From: Cladosporium sp. IMV 00045
Lineage: Eukaryota > Ascomycota > Dothideomycetes > Cladosporiales > Cladosporiaceae
Reading direction: 5' to 3'
Length of the DNA: 64,000 bases
Assembly: GCA_001931905.2 (NCBI GenBank)
Contig: MSJI02000646.1
Coordinates: forward strand, 62,001-126,000
Part shown: positions 35,442 to 46,725 of the stretch, in pieces
Position numbering within the stretch: the stretch's first letter is position 1
Layout of the letters: every line of letters begins with the position of its first letter
The notes under the pieces: model-generated
Databases searched by the model: none
Seen by the model: the letters and a program-made list of their open reading frames with translations, nothing else
Told to the model about the DNA's origin: nothing
Program-made: the position numbers and the translations under genes

Positions 35442-36912
35442 TTAGAGTGCCACTTCGTCGAACTCGCCTTTGCCGTCTTCGCCTTTGTTGTTAGATTTTT
35501 TGACGTCGGCTGCTTTGACGTCGTCTGCTTTGATGTCGTCTGCCTTGCTGTCTTCTCCCTTAACATCCTCCGCGTCGACGTCGTCGTCGTCGTCTTCCGT
35601 CTCGACAACTTCTGCCTTGCCATCTTCAACGGCGACCTTCGATGCCTCCTCCTCGCTGGTCTCCTCTTCATTCGGTGGTGCAGACACCCTTGGCCAAGAG
35701 TCAGTGTCTTCCGCTTCTTCTCCCGCTTCTTCTCTTCCCTGCTCAATAGCCTTCTCCGTATCGTCCGTTTCGTGGCCGTCATCGTCGTCATCACTGTATC
35801 CGCTGTGTCCTTGGAAGGGACTTCTGGGAGGGGCTTGCTGTCTTTCGTCCGGAATGTAGCCGCCCCTGCCAGGCCACTCGTCTTGCGGAGTGATCTGTTC
35901 CTCGCTCTGTTTAGGCGGAGGCTGAGGTGGTCCAGTCGCGCCATCGTCCGTCACTGTCCGCTCGGAGCGGGCCGGCCTCTCAGGCGTAGGCGGCGTGTGC
36001 TCGATCCTCGGGCTGTCTCTTGCAGCAGCCGTGCTCACGCTGGATCTTTGCACGGTGCTCGTTCCCATTTGTCTCAATTTCGGGTCGGCGTCAAGGTAGT
36101 ATCCTCTCACGCCTACGATCCGGCCCTCGCGCTCGCAACCCTTGACCCAGTCCGGCACGACGACCGGCACGTTCATTTCCACCGCTTTCTCCCAGGCCTG
36201 ACCACGCGGCTCTGTGCACACAAAGTGCGTCGTGTCAATGCGCACAGTATCAATGAGCTTCGCGCCGATGCGGTTGACGGTCTCGGCCAGGCTGTCCTTG
36301 AGCTGGTTGGGCATGACGCCTGGGGTGACAGTGATACCGGAGAGGTTGTCCATGGTGTGTGTCTTGACAGTGAGACGCTCAGAGGTGTACTGGCCGGCGG
36401 AAGTGCGCAGTACAAGGTGGAAAGTGTACTCGGTGTCGAGAGCGAGACCAGAGATCTTGGTGCTCAGCTTGTCCTTGGGAATCGCGCCGGCCTTGTTGCC
36501 ATTGCGGTACAGGCTGAGGCTGCGCAGCTCCGCGGTCGCGAGGTCTATAGGGTCCCATTCCAAGACCACGCTGGTCTGGGTTGCATTGCGGCATCGAAGG
36601 ACAGGGGGAGAGGGAGACTTGGTGCCGAAGGTGTTGTAGATGTCGGATTGCAGAGCAGAGAACTTCTGATCGGCGATTGTCTCGGCGTGCTGGTTGCGAG
36701 ACACGTTGATGTCGACAATGCTGCCGGAGTGGATATCGGGAGGGAGCAGGATGGAAGGGAACTCAATCTAGCAGTAGGCTCGTCAGTATGGATTGCCTTG
36801 ATCAATAGGGGAGAAGTAGTGTCTAGATGATGGGACTCACAAGGCGTTTATCCTCAGTCAAGAGAACAGCAACGCCGGCGTCGACCTTGCCGACCGTCAG
36901 CGAGACAAGCAT
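35442..36912 (-). CDS. chs5: CHS5, exomer scaffold, copy 2
   Basis: Exons on the minus strand: 36912..36841 and 36767..35442, 465 residues. The N-terminal, FN3 and BRCT parts are almost identical to copy 1; nearly all protein differences lie in the acidic tail, for example a DDDD run (EDDDDDVDAEDV) where copy 1 has EDDDADDAEDV. Both copies therefore appear able to give a working Chs5, which would mean two expressed forms if both are real loci. Confidence 0.93.
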
Positions 36913-37281
36913 GATTGGATTGCAGGAGGGATGTTGTATGGTTGTTTGTGTTTGATCGTCGTCTCCATGAGACTCGGTCGAAGCCAGCTAAGCACCTCGA
37001 GCTGTCGCGTTGGCGCTGCTTGCTATTGGTGCGGCTGGAACACCACGCTAGCGGGGAGACAACGCCATGAAGGATTGTGACACTGGTCCGAGCGGCCACG
37101 CTTGAGACCTTATTTGATACCTCTTGATTCGCTTAGTAGTGTTTGTCACTTCACTCTCTATCCTTGCTATCGCCGGACTGTGTTCACATTGGTATCAGAC
37201 GCCGGCTACATCTCTCCCTTAACCACGAGCAATCGTCTCGGGACGCTTGATCGAATTGATCGAATGGAATAACTGGCTAGC
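36913..37281. promoter_or_regulatory. Divergent promoter region, CHS5 and phosphatase (copy 2)
   Basis: 369 bp, counterpart of 21744..22109. An upstream ATG of copy 1 (ATGGAACAA) is followed here by a stop (ATGGAATAA), so the shared start must be the downstream ATGACG. Confidence 0.5.
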
Positions 37282-38979
37282 ATGACGGGACGCTGGTTAT
37301 ACTTTGCGTCTGGCCTGCTGGCTATCTGTACCACGCTGTTATACATCGAAGACGATATGCTCATGAATATTGCATGGCTCGATCGCACTTTCACGTCTCT
37401 TAGTGAAACTCAGAATCTGGGTCCAGATGTGCCAGAAGCTTGGGACCAGCTATATCATTTGGGAGGCAACAGTCCTTGGATTCCCAAGACTACCGGCCTT
37501 GCCAGCTCAGACATCTCAGTCCCAGATGGCTGTCGAGTAGACCAAGTACATATGGTAGGTACATGAAGCACGTCTGCGGTAGGTCCATATCTGATCATGA
37601 CATCTCCTTACTCCCAGATCTCAAGGCATGCAGAGCGATATCCCACCGCCAAAGTAGGAAAACGTAAGCTCCATCTGCTTATGCTTGAAGTATAGCACCG
37701 TTTACGAGCATCCTGTAGGCATGCGAGACTTGTTCCTTCGCATATACTACCATGACCAGCCACTCAATGGATCACTATCCATAGCCAACGATTGGGAACT
37801 GTTTACCCAAGAATCTCCGGAACATCTCGAACATCTGGTCTCCACCGGACCTTATGCTGGGACTTTAGAAGCTTTTGAGACAGGAGTTAAACTACGGACA
37901 CGATACAGTCATCTGCTCGACCCGTCTCAGCTGGCTGGTCAGTACGTGACATTCTGGGCAAGCGGTTCTCCTCGCGTCGAAGAAACCGCACGCTATTTCG
38001 GTCTTGGGTTTTTCGGTCTTGACAGTCTTGAACGACAGCGTCACACGTACGGACATCTGGAGGTCATCCCTGAAACATCAGAAAAGGGTGCTGACACCTT
38101 AACGCCGGGCGACACTTGCCTCAACTACGCCAACGATGTGGACGACTACGGTCACGGCTATGGTGCTCGCATACTGTCGAAATTTCAAGCTACGTACATT
38201 CCCGCCATCGCAGCCAGATTTGCACAAGAAAACCCAAGCATGCCATTCTCCATAGACGAAATCTACACCATGCAAGAAATCTGCGGCTTCGAAACCATCG
38301 CCAAAGGTTCCTCAGCCTGGTGCGATGTCTTCACGCACGAAGAGTGGGAAAGCTTCGAATACGCTCGCGACCTGCTACACTACTACCGAGCCGGGCCCGG
38401 CAACCCTTACGGAGCGACGATGGGTTGGCTCTGGCTCAACGCCACTGTTAACCTCCTCCAATCCGCAGACAAGCATAAACCCCAGCTCTTCTTCAGTTTG
38501 TACGCCCCTCAAACCCCGATCCCACACCCCTCTCCCCGTATTGATCAAACCCCCACAGCGTGCACGACGGCGACATCATCCCCATGCTCGCCGCTCTCGA
38601 CCTCTTCCCCCAATCCCCCGATCTCCCCACCACCCACATCCCGCACAACCGCACCTGGCGCACCTCCGACGTCACTCCCATGGGCGGCCGCGTGATATTC
38701 GAGCGCTTGTCCTGCGAAGCTCCCCAAGAATGCTGGAACAACCCCCTCTATCCGAACCACGTCTACTGCGAACCGCCGCGCGACGAGACTTTTGTGCGCG
38801 TCAATGTCAACGATGGCATTGTGGCCATCCCGGGCTGCGAGGGTGGGCCGGGCCGGAGTTGTGCGATGGGAGGGTTCGCGGAGAGGGTGGGGAGGAGGGC
38901 AAGGGAGGTAGGCGAGTTTGGGGAGGTTTGTGGGTTGGGGCCTGATGTGGCGAGGGAGATTACGTTTTTGCATCAGTAG
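37282..38979 (+). CDS. Histidine acid phosphatase (3-phytase-like), copy 2, intact
   Basis: Exons 37282..37554, 37618..37663, 37719..38499 and 38559..38979, 506 residues. An N-terminal hydrophobic segment (WLYFASGLLAICTTLLYI) should be a signal anchor or signal peptide. The catalytic RHxxRxP motif is ISRHAERYPT (about residues 92-101), and the distal acid/base motif is FVHDGDIIPMLAAL in the last exon. Several Cys (GDTCLNY, EICGF, LSCEAPQECW, PGCEGG) fit the disulphides of secreted phytases. These enzymes release phosphate from phytate or other phosphomonoesters outside the cell or at its surface. The third exon starts after GTAG at 37718; other nearby AG sites give stops. This is the working copy; its sister at 22110 is broken. 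Confidence 0.88.
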
Positions 38980-39339
38980 GCGGTGAAATGATTTGGCTAC
39001 ATGTATGTGCTGACATCTTGACTTCGTCTGGGTATGAATGATTGGTTGTATAGCGACGTTAAATGCCACTTAGTAATAGATGTTGGAACATTGTTTCACT
39101 CGCTTTGGCAAGGCTTTGGAAATACGCACGTCGCCAGAGTTGGATCGCAGACAGCGTAGAGAGGGTCCTGATGTTGAGGAAGAAGCAGTTTGCTCGCACT
39201 CGTGAGATATGAATGATTGAGCAGTGATAAATACATAAATGCCCGACAGTGACGATACCGACACACGACGACTCGAAGACATGCTGGAGCCCTCACTACA
39301 CACGATAATCGATGAAAGAACAAGCCCAACCAGCTCACA
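38980..39339. other. Convergent 3' region, phosphatase and hydrolase (copy 2)
   Basis: 360 bp, matching 23809..24183. No gene seen. Confidence 0.5.
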
Positions 39340-40455
39340 TTACTTTCGGCGATGAGCCTCCAAGATGAAGTCAATGGCAGCGCCAAAAGCTTTTTCGCGG
39401 TCGCTCTTGTTGTCGACGAGGGCAGAGGGAACTTTTCGTTCAACCCGAATCAGCCATGTGTCGTCTACCATGGGTGCAATCGCCAACACATACCTTCCAA
39501 CCACCCGTGAAAGCCCTTCTCAAAAACCATACTCTCGACCCTCCCTCCAGTCCCAGTCCTACCTTCCTCAACATCCCGCTTCAACCGCTCAACGAAGGCC
39601 AATTGTTCGTGCAGCAGTATATCGATCGCTGGCACGATAAGTAGCAGATCTCGCGGCAGGTCTTCCGCAGATCTGAACATCGGGCTAAGACGCGCATCGT
39701 TCTTTCTGTTCTCCACGCATCCTGCCGCGTATGCGTCGTACAGCGGCATGAGGAACTCCGTTGGATCTTTGGCGGGGAAGTTGGGCGGTTTCGGTTTCGA
39801 CCATGGGGGGATACTCAGGTCGAGCTTCATGTCGTCAGATCAGAATCATCACACATACAATTCAGCGTAGAAACGAAATACTCCAGACTTCCAGACTCAC
39901 CGGCGCATAAAACCCAACCGCAGCCCTCGCCCGCCTACCCGCCACCATCATCAAATTAGCACCCGCCGAGAAGCCACTAACAGTCAAGGTTCCCGAGTCG
40001 GCATTCCAGAGCTCTTTCGCGTATGCCAGCAACCATTCCACGGCATCTTCGGCGTCTTCATGCGCGGCTGGATATACGTGCGCGGGTGCGTGGCGATACT
40101 GCACAGACACGACCACGGCGGACGAGCGATCTCGCAAGAGCGCGCAGAAGCGGGCGTCGTACTCTGCGATTCCGCCTAGGAATGCACCGCCGTGGAAGTC
40201 GATGTGGAGTGGTCGGGGTTCTGGGGTTTGGGGGTTTGTGGAAGTGAAGACGAGTGCGCGGAGATGATGTTTGCTGCGGGTGGGGATGTGGATGACTTGT
40301 TGTTTGGGAGAGGTGAGGTAGGCATGGAGGGAGATGGGGAATGAGGCGAGTTGGAAGGGGATTAGACGCCATCGTTGGGGCCAGGGGATGTTGGGGTGGG
40401 TGAGGGCGGTGATCAGGGGTTCGAAGAAGGAGAGGGCGAAGGTGATGGAGTTCAT
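39340..40455 (-). CDS. Alpha/beta-hydrolase, hormone-sensitive-lipase type, copy 2
   Basis: Exons on the minus strand: 40455..39901, 39824..39494 and 39431..39340, 325 residues, with exon lengths identical to copy 1 (555, 331 and 92 bases). HGG, GFSAG, the Asp in VPAIDILLHEQ and the His in KGFHGWLE are all kept. Protein changes are more frequent than in CHS5 or the regulator (for example SIANAKE/LLAYAKE and EERLKRDLEKG/VERLKRDVEEG), so constraint here is weaker. Confidence 0.85.
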
Positions 40456-41436
40456 TTTGGGGGAATTGTTGGTTGACTGTTGAAAGCAGTTGAACTCAGC
40501 TTATTGAGAAATACTGTTGAATCAAGAGTCATTCGAGTTAAGGTCATTCGTTTGGAGCATGGCGGTCGCATTTTTCCAGATGCATTCATGCGAATGCGAA
40601 GAAGGCGTGAGCGGGCATGTGGTGCGTGACGTCTGTTCGTTGAAAAGATTCTGATTTCAAGGCAGGACGACGCGTTGCGATACGTCGGACAACGCTTTGG
40701 TATCGCTGCAAATGGCACACTTCACTCATATATTGGAAGTAGCGATCCTGTTCCTGTAAGTGAGGTAACCCAAAGTCCCGGATATATGGCAAACAGAAGC
40801 AAGGGTTGTCTTTAGCGTGGAGCCCTAGCGCCAAACACATGCAGGTCGACGTCAGTGGAGAACGGCTCGTGACTTGGAAGTGAAGGGCGAGATCGAGAAA
40901 ATGTTTGACCACTCCGCCCTGCATCACGCCAGACCCTGCCACTCACGAGCGAACACGATGTGCACGCAGTTCAGTCCGGGGCGATCAAGCATGCGCTGTG
41001 GTCGATGTAAGGCTGTGACGGGGCCCTCTGTGCGCTGACTGTGCGCCGCCCACTGTTTGCAATCCGATGACGATGCTTGAGAAAAAGGATGTGTCTTCAA
41101 TACCACCTCCCTCCCAATCTTGTCCTTGACCATTGTTGCGGTATACTTCTTTGATCATCCGTAGCCTCGTTTGCCACAGCAACGTTGTCACGACCAAATC
41201 ACGTGTCAAGGCAAGTGAATTGAATCCAGACTCTTCTAAGAAGTTTCGACTGGACGCCGCGTGTTGCCGGCAGTGGCTCAGTGGAAAGGGAAGGAAGGAA
41301 GGAGGGAAGGCTGCGTCAACCCGCAGCAAGCGAGCGCCACCCATCGCAAAAGCACAATATCAAACGCTCACTTCACTTGCCGTTCTGATCCACCACAACC
41401 CATTGCATCACCGCCACCAGCCGCAAGCAGCCCATC
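40456..41436. other. Divergent intergenic region, hydrolase and glycine-zipper gene (copy 2)
   Basis: Counterpart of 25308..26303; small indels, no conserved frame. Confidence 0.5.
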
Positions 41437-42821
41437 ATGGAGAAACTCGTGCTGCGTGGTATCATGTACGGTGCCGACAAGATCCCGGACAGCTGGTTCG
41501 ACAAAGTACCTGGAGGCTTCTTCAAGGAAAAGGAACAGGAGCGTCGCGACCATCGAAATGAAGAAAAACGACGCAGCAAACGTGATAAATCGCGCCGTCG
41601 ACGACACAGCGACGAGTACGGGGATCGTCGCGCTCGCCACAACGACGACGAAGAGTATTACGAATACGATCGATACGCGCGCCCCAGTGAAACGCGCAGA
41701 AGACATGCCCGCAGCAGAAGCTCATACGATGGAAGCAATGATTTCGGTCCGAGCTACGAGGACAGAGATCACCGTTACGCCTCAAGGAGGAGGACCTACC
41801 ACGAGGATGGCGATCGACACGGTTACGACGAAGACCTTTCGCGACATGGCAGCTCCAGAAAGAGTCATGCGTCAAACGGCAGACCTCGCGACTCTCCGCC
41901 TGTCGACGACCCAAGATCGCCTGCATCTTCTAATAATTCCAACATCATCAACAGTCGCAACTCCGCAGCCGCTGCAGCAGCAAGCGCAGGCACTGCTGCT
42001 GCATTGTCGCAACAGGCCCAAAGGTCTCCACCACCGCCGGCAGCTCCTGTCGTAACTCCTATCGTGACCGGTTATGTCCCTTACTCCAACATATACGGAC
42101 CTGGCGCAGCACAATCCCCAGCGGCATATCAGGCATACCCACCCCCGCCACCAGCATCCCTCACGAACTTAACTCAAGCCAACGGTCTCAATCAAGTCTC
42201 CCCTTCACCAGCACCGCTTCCTGCGACCCAATTTACCAACTCGCCATCGGCATCACCCTACGATCCACGCAACTTTACAGGACCGTACCAGGCCCCCTCC
42301 CCTCTCCACCAAGACCCATATACGCCATCCCGCTCTCCCTCCCCGCCGCGCCGCACGCGCAGCGAACGTCGTCCGACCCGCGACGTAGACCGTCCGCCAC
42401 GTGGTAAGTCTCTCTCCCGACTCCACGAGAACGTCAACCTCTCGCAACAAGGCCTAGGCTACAGTACTGTCGAAAACGGAATTGGCAAATGCCGCGCACC
42501 CGCCGTCGCGGGGCCTACGATAGGTCGAATCACTGCTAACATCCTCGTAGCTAGTCAAAGATTCGTCGATCCCCGCAAACCCATGCCGCCGGCACCGCAT
42601 GCTTCGACACCATCGTCATCGTCAGGGTAAGTGACCATCGTTCGCGGCCACTCCATGCTGTGCTTTCATCCACATACTCACACATCTCACCCCACAGACG
42701 CCGCGAAGACCGCCGCACCTCCGAATGGGCGCAGGACCAAGACACGCGCTCACAACGCGAGGCGCGCGACCGCGCCCGTCGCGAATCTCAAGCCGACGCG
42801 GGTGGATATCGCTCTGAGTAG
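41437..42821 (+). CDS. RS-rich glycine-zipper protein, copy 2 (zipper shortened)
   Basis: Exons 41437..42626 and 42698..42821, 437 residues. The N-terminus, RS region, Ala tract and Pro-rich region follow copy 1 closely. Near residue 350 the segment after QGLGYS reads TVENGIGKCRAPAVAGPTIG, so the AVAGGLVD core of the zipper seen in copy 1 is gone by a net in-frame loss of 24 bases, and the following residues are strongly changed. The last exon is again Arg-rich. The protein probably still folds in its N-terminal part, but the helix-packing segment may be lost. Confidence 0.72.
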
Positions 42822-43674
42822 AATTCGGGCGATGGAAGACCGCGGGTTGAGTGAGTGGTGATTGATTGACGGGGTCTATCCTTGGTGGTGTTGCAATGGA
42901 TGGGTGTTTGCTTGACGAGGCTGAGGGACGGTCAATGACTGATGATATGAACTAACGAGAATCATGACATGAGTGGAGAGCGATGGTTCGGAGCGTTCTT
43001 GTGCGTTCTTGCATGTGGTTTCTTTCTGGAGGATTGAGCGCTTTGCCCTGTGTCTTTTTTTCTTTTCCTTCTTGAGTTTTGCATTATCCTACGACATTAC
43101 TTGAAGTGAAGGTCGCTGGACGCCTGCTACTTTATAATCTATGCATGCTATGACTATGATGTTTTTGCCAACACAGCGTGTCTGAGAATTCCATTTCGCC
43201 AGTCTCCCGAGATTCGCTTCGATTGTCCAAACATGCAACATCAATCAGCGCACGCAGAATGAGTATATCACGGGTTCACTTCCAACTGAGGAAATGCGCT
43301 TAATCGAACGAAGACATGGTTTGGGTAAAGGTAACTATGAATACATTAAATGCAAATCAACATGCAAGAAACGAGAAGAACAAAAATCAGGAAAGAGGGC
43401 TCATCACGCCTGAAGAGTCGAGCACACAAGACTGAGACTTGTTTGTCGCCCGAGTGGCATGCTGAAACTTTTGGTTTCTCCCAAAAGAGATCCGATGCGC
43501 CTGGCTGAAGAACTTGAAAGGGAAAGAAATTAGAACTCCGCGCTAGTAGCGACGCTTGTGGACGCGCGAGAATGAAGCGAAAAAGAAAGCAAGAAGATCC
43601 CAAACGAGATTCCAACATCGTGCCCCCCAAAAGAAAAGAACTCTTGGACGAGACGGATAAGCCATGAAAGCCAT
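42822..43674. other. Convergent 3' region, glycine-zipper gene and aquaglyceroporin (copy 2)
   Basis: Counterpart of 27731..28596, with more indels than elsewhere in the block. No gene seen. Confidence 0.5.
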
Positions 43675-45342
43675 TTACTCCGCCCTTCCAAACCTTCGAT
43701 CGAGCCACTCCGTAGCAACAGCATCTCTGCGACTACCCCCGCTCGAAGCCGTACTGTCAGACCCAGCCCTGTCGAAGTTCTCCTGCTCCTGCTGATGCTG
43801 CTCGGCACCATTCTGTACATAGCTCTCGACGGTCTTCAACTCGCCGCCCTCGAGCCTGCGATTGACATCGTCCGCTTTGGCCGGGTTGCGCAAAACTTTA
43901 TCAAAAAACTGGCCTTCCTTCTGCAAGCCCTTTTTCCTCCACAGCGTGCCGGAGTAGTTGATGGGGCTCTCGCCGCCCTTGAAAATGCAGCCGTCGTAGG
44001 CGATGCCGCCGATGATGCCGCCGACCATTGGCGCCACCCACGCGCCCCAGATCCAGAAGTTCTTAAAATCCGTGAAAGCGTGCAGCGGGTAGCCGACTGC
44101 GATGGCTGCGAGGCGGGGGCCGAGATCGCGGGCTGGGTTGAAGCAGCCTCGGGTCGTCCAGCCGAGTGCCATGCAGGTCGTGGTGATTAGGAGGCCAATG
44201 ATCAGGGCGTGCATACCGGCTCCGGGGGGCGAGTTGCCGCTGTCACCGAGTGCGAGGATTCCGCAGGCGATGACGGCGCTGCCGAGCATTTCCACTGTGA
44301 AAGCGGTGGAGACGCTGATGTAGTCGGCCTGCGGTTGGGTGTAGAAGTTGACGCCCGTCGTTTCCGGGATCAAAGCGCCATCCATGTGCAAAATGCTGTC
44401 CTTGTGGACAGCAAAGGCGAGCAGAGCGCCGACGAAAGCGCCAAGAATTTGTGCGAGGATGTACGCCGGGAGGCGACGTGCTGGGAACCCACGGAAGATG
44501 GAGAGCATGACGACGAGCATGGGGTTGAGGAAGCCGCCTGAAGAGCCACCGGCAACGTAGATACCAATCATTACGGCGAAGCCCCATGACCACCAGACTG
44601 TGTTTTGGTTACCGGAAGATGATTCTGAGACGTAGACGCTGAGGTTGGCGCTGGTGCCGAGGAACATGAAGACTGTCATCCCCAGAAACTCCGCCAAAGG
44701 ACGTGTGAACTGCATCCTGAATCGAGCCCAAATATTGAATGGCTGGGAGCTGAGTGGGAGGGCACTATCCATTTGAACGTATGAATGGCCGCTCTGGTGC
44801 GCCTCACGTTTCTGGCGCTTGATGGCTTCTGCCTCGCCAATGGATTGCGCATCGTCAACGGGGTCATAGTCCCCTTGCCCCTCCCGCATATCATCTGTAG
44901 CCTCCATTTGGGGATTAGGTTCGGTCTCGCCTTTCTCATCTGGCTTGTAAGTACCGGTTCTCTTAGGCTGCCATCTGACTGTTCGTGGGAAATTGCCGGC
45001 AAGCGAGAAGCCGCCGTTGTCCATTTCTTGCTGCTGCATCCATGGGTTGGCTTCCTCGTAGCCCTGTTGATAATATGCGTCGTGATGGTCTCTCGAATTG
45101 TTACCGTAAGCCGGAGGTCCTGCAAGGCCATGGTCTGTAATTGTATCTGAAGTTGGTGGCCGATCCAGAGTTGCCTGCGTTGGCTGTCTCGCTACATCCG
45201 CGTATCTTGGGCGTGATGGTGCTGTCTGTCGGCTGCCCATAGTTGGTCTGCTTTGAGCTGATCGCAAAGACGGTGCTTCTCGGACGGTTTCCATTGTCAT
45301 TTGACGATTGCCCGGCTGGGGCCGTGATTCGTTAGTAGACAT
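43675..45342 (-). CDS. Aquaglyceroporin, MIP family, copy 2
   Basis: Single exon, 555 residues, start MSTNESRPQPGNR. The six-helix core is practically identical to copy 1, with the same unusual first box (NPM) and the second box NPARD. Differences sit in the hydrophilic N-terminus (METVHETPSLQPAQS/METVREAPSLRSAQS) and in the Gln-rich tail, where HQQQQREGF is HQQEQENF here. The shared NPM argues that it is a fixed feature of this channel and not an error. Confidence 0.92.
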   Translation of the reverse strand: MSTNESRPQPGNRQMTMETVREAPSLRSAQSRPTMGSRQTAPSRPRYADVARQPTQATLDRPPTSDTITDHGLAGPPAYGNNSRDHHDAYYQQGYEEANPWMQQQEMDNGGFSLAGNFPRTVRWQPKRTGTYKPDEKGETEPNPQMEATDDMREGQGDYDPVDDAQSIGEAEAIKRQKREAHQSGHSYVQMDSALPLSSQPFNIWARFRMQFTRPLAEFLGMTVFMFLGTSANLSVYVSESSSGNQNTVWWSWGFAVMIGIYVAGGSSGGFLNPMLVVMLSIFRGFPARRLPAYILAQILGAFVGALLAFAVHKDSILHMDGALIPETTGVNFYTQPQADYISVSTAFTVEMLGSAVIACGILALGDSGNSPPGAGMHALIIGLLITTTCMALGWTTRGCFNPARDLGPRLAAIAVGYPLHAFTDFKNFWIWGAWVAPMVGGIIGGIAYDGCIFKGGESPINYSGTLWRKKGLQKEGQFFDKVLRNPAKADDVNRRLEGGELKTVESYVQNGAEQHQQEQENFDRAGSDSTASSGGSRRDAVATEWLDRRFGRAE

Positions 45343-46725
45343 CTTCGCTTCTCACAAAAGCAGCGAAGATACCCCAGAAAGGAGATGGGGAGGATGAGAT
45401 TGAGAATCCAACAGGATGAAACGACTCTGGAGGGTGGTGAATGATTGCTGTTATATGTTGGATTGTCGCCTCTACGGCTAGACTGAAGGAGGTGCGCTGA
45501 AGATGATTGTGTTTGGCTGATACAAAGCGAAGTGATTGAGATGCTGGTGGCACTTGGGGGCAAGAGAACGCGGCACAGGAGAGTCCATATTATACAGACC
45601 GGTGCGGCAACAAGTGGACGTGAGGCATATGCATAGAAAACGTTAGCGCCAAATTTTTTAGACCCAACGGCATCACAACGAGGGATCGCGGGAAGGGGCA
45701 GGCTCGATAGCGGCACAGGCCAGAGGAAAGCGGACAAGAATGATGCAAGAGCGTCGACAAAAAGCTGCGATGCGTGCTTGAATCGGTTATTGCCATCTCG
45801 CACCAGTCCACAAATAACGGGTGAGAGTGGATCGGATAGTAGTAGAACTTTGAAGAAAGGACACGACCGCTCGAAATTCGACGTCGAAACTGCCAGATGT
45901 GCCGGTCAAACTACGCTCACGGCAGCATCACATAGAGACCGATCGAAAATCTCTGGTGACATGTCCTACCGATTCAGGTACTGATCGCTAGAGTTTGTCT
46001 CTCGCGAGGTGGAGCGGCTGCCCTGAGTGATGCTTCTGCTGCGCGGTTGTGATGCGTCCGGACGGATGTTGAAACCTCTTGAAGCGGCTGTGCGGCATGT
46101 CTCCCTATCCGAAGCTCAGTCGTATACAGTGATCTTTCCAATGATGACCGTTTGCCAGGATCGAAGCGAGTTGAATTGCGCGTAAGCGGTCACTTTGCGG
46201 CGATATCACGAAAGAGTGACGTTGGAGAAAAGGTTTGAGTGCAAAGTTTAATCTCGGCTGATCGGGCGCCGTTATTCAAGCGTGGCGAGGCAGGAACTGC
46301 CGATCGGGCAAATCGCCCAATGCCCGCCTGTCGCGGAGTCGGACACATAGATCCAGATGGGAAAATGTCAATCGAACTTCATGTTACAAGCTCGCACTAC
46401 CCCACGGGTCTGTCTTTTGGATTCTGTCAAGCATATGGCAGTGCCGTTGACCCTGCTTCTGGCATGCCGAGCGTTGTCGATTCGACCCACAGGGACAACA
46501 TGTGAGAAAGCATATTCGAACCTCAGCTCTTGACCTCTTAAGACTCGTCAGTGTCGAGAGAAATGTCATGAAATACAGTTGAGATGCGAAGGTGGCAAGG
46601 AAAGATATCATGTCAAAAAAGTTTGTTTCCATTTCTCACACACTTCGTAACGACTCGCAGCTCATACCCAATGCCTGGTCGTATGAGCCAATCTGTTCCA
46701 AGTCGAACACCAACGAGGCAATTCT
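45343..46725. other. Aquaglyceroporin upstream region, end of block copy 2 and single-copy spacer
   Basis: 45343..46279 matches copy 1. From about 46280 on the sequence is single-copy in this window. It has no RIP-like look and no recognisable gene up to the transporter end at 46726. Confidence 0.55.

Larger units (their letters stand above)
31775..46279. repeat. 14.5-kb repeated block, copy 2
   Basis: Direct-orientation counterpart of 16651..31234, starting at the first base after the N gap and ending at about 46279, after which single-copy sequence follows. All seven genes are present in the same order. Compared with copy 1, the phosphatase gene is intact and the glycine-zipper gene has a net 24-base loss. 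Confidence 0.93.

Noticed and set aside
37685..37718. Start of the long phosphatase frame at ATG 37685
   Set aside because: This part lies inside the second intron; exon 3 starts at 37719 where the phase from the catalytic exon fits.
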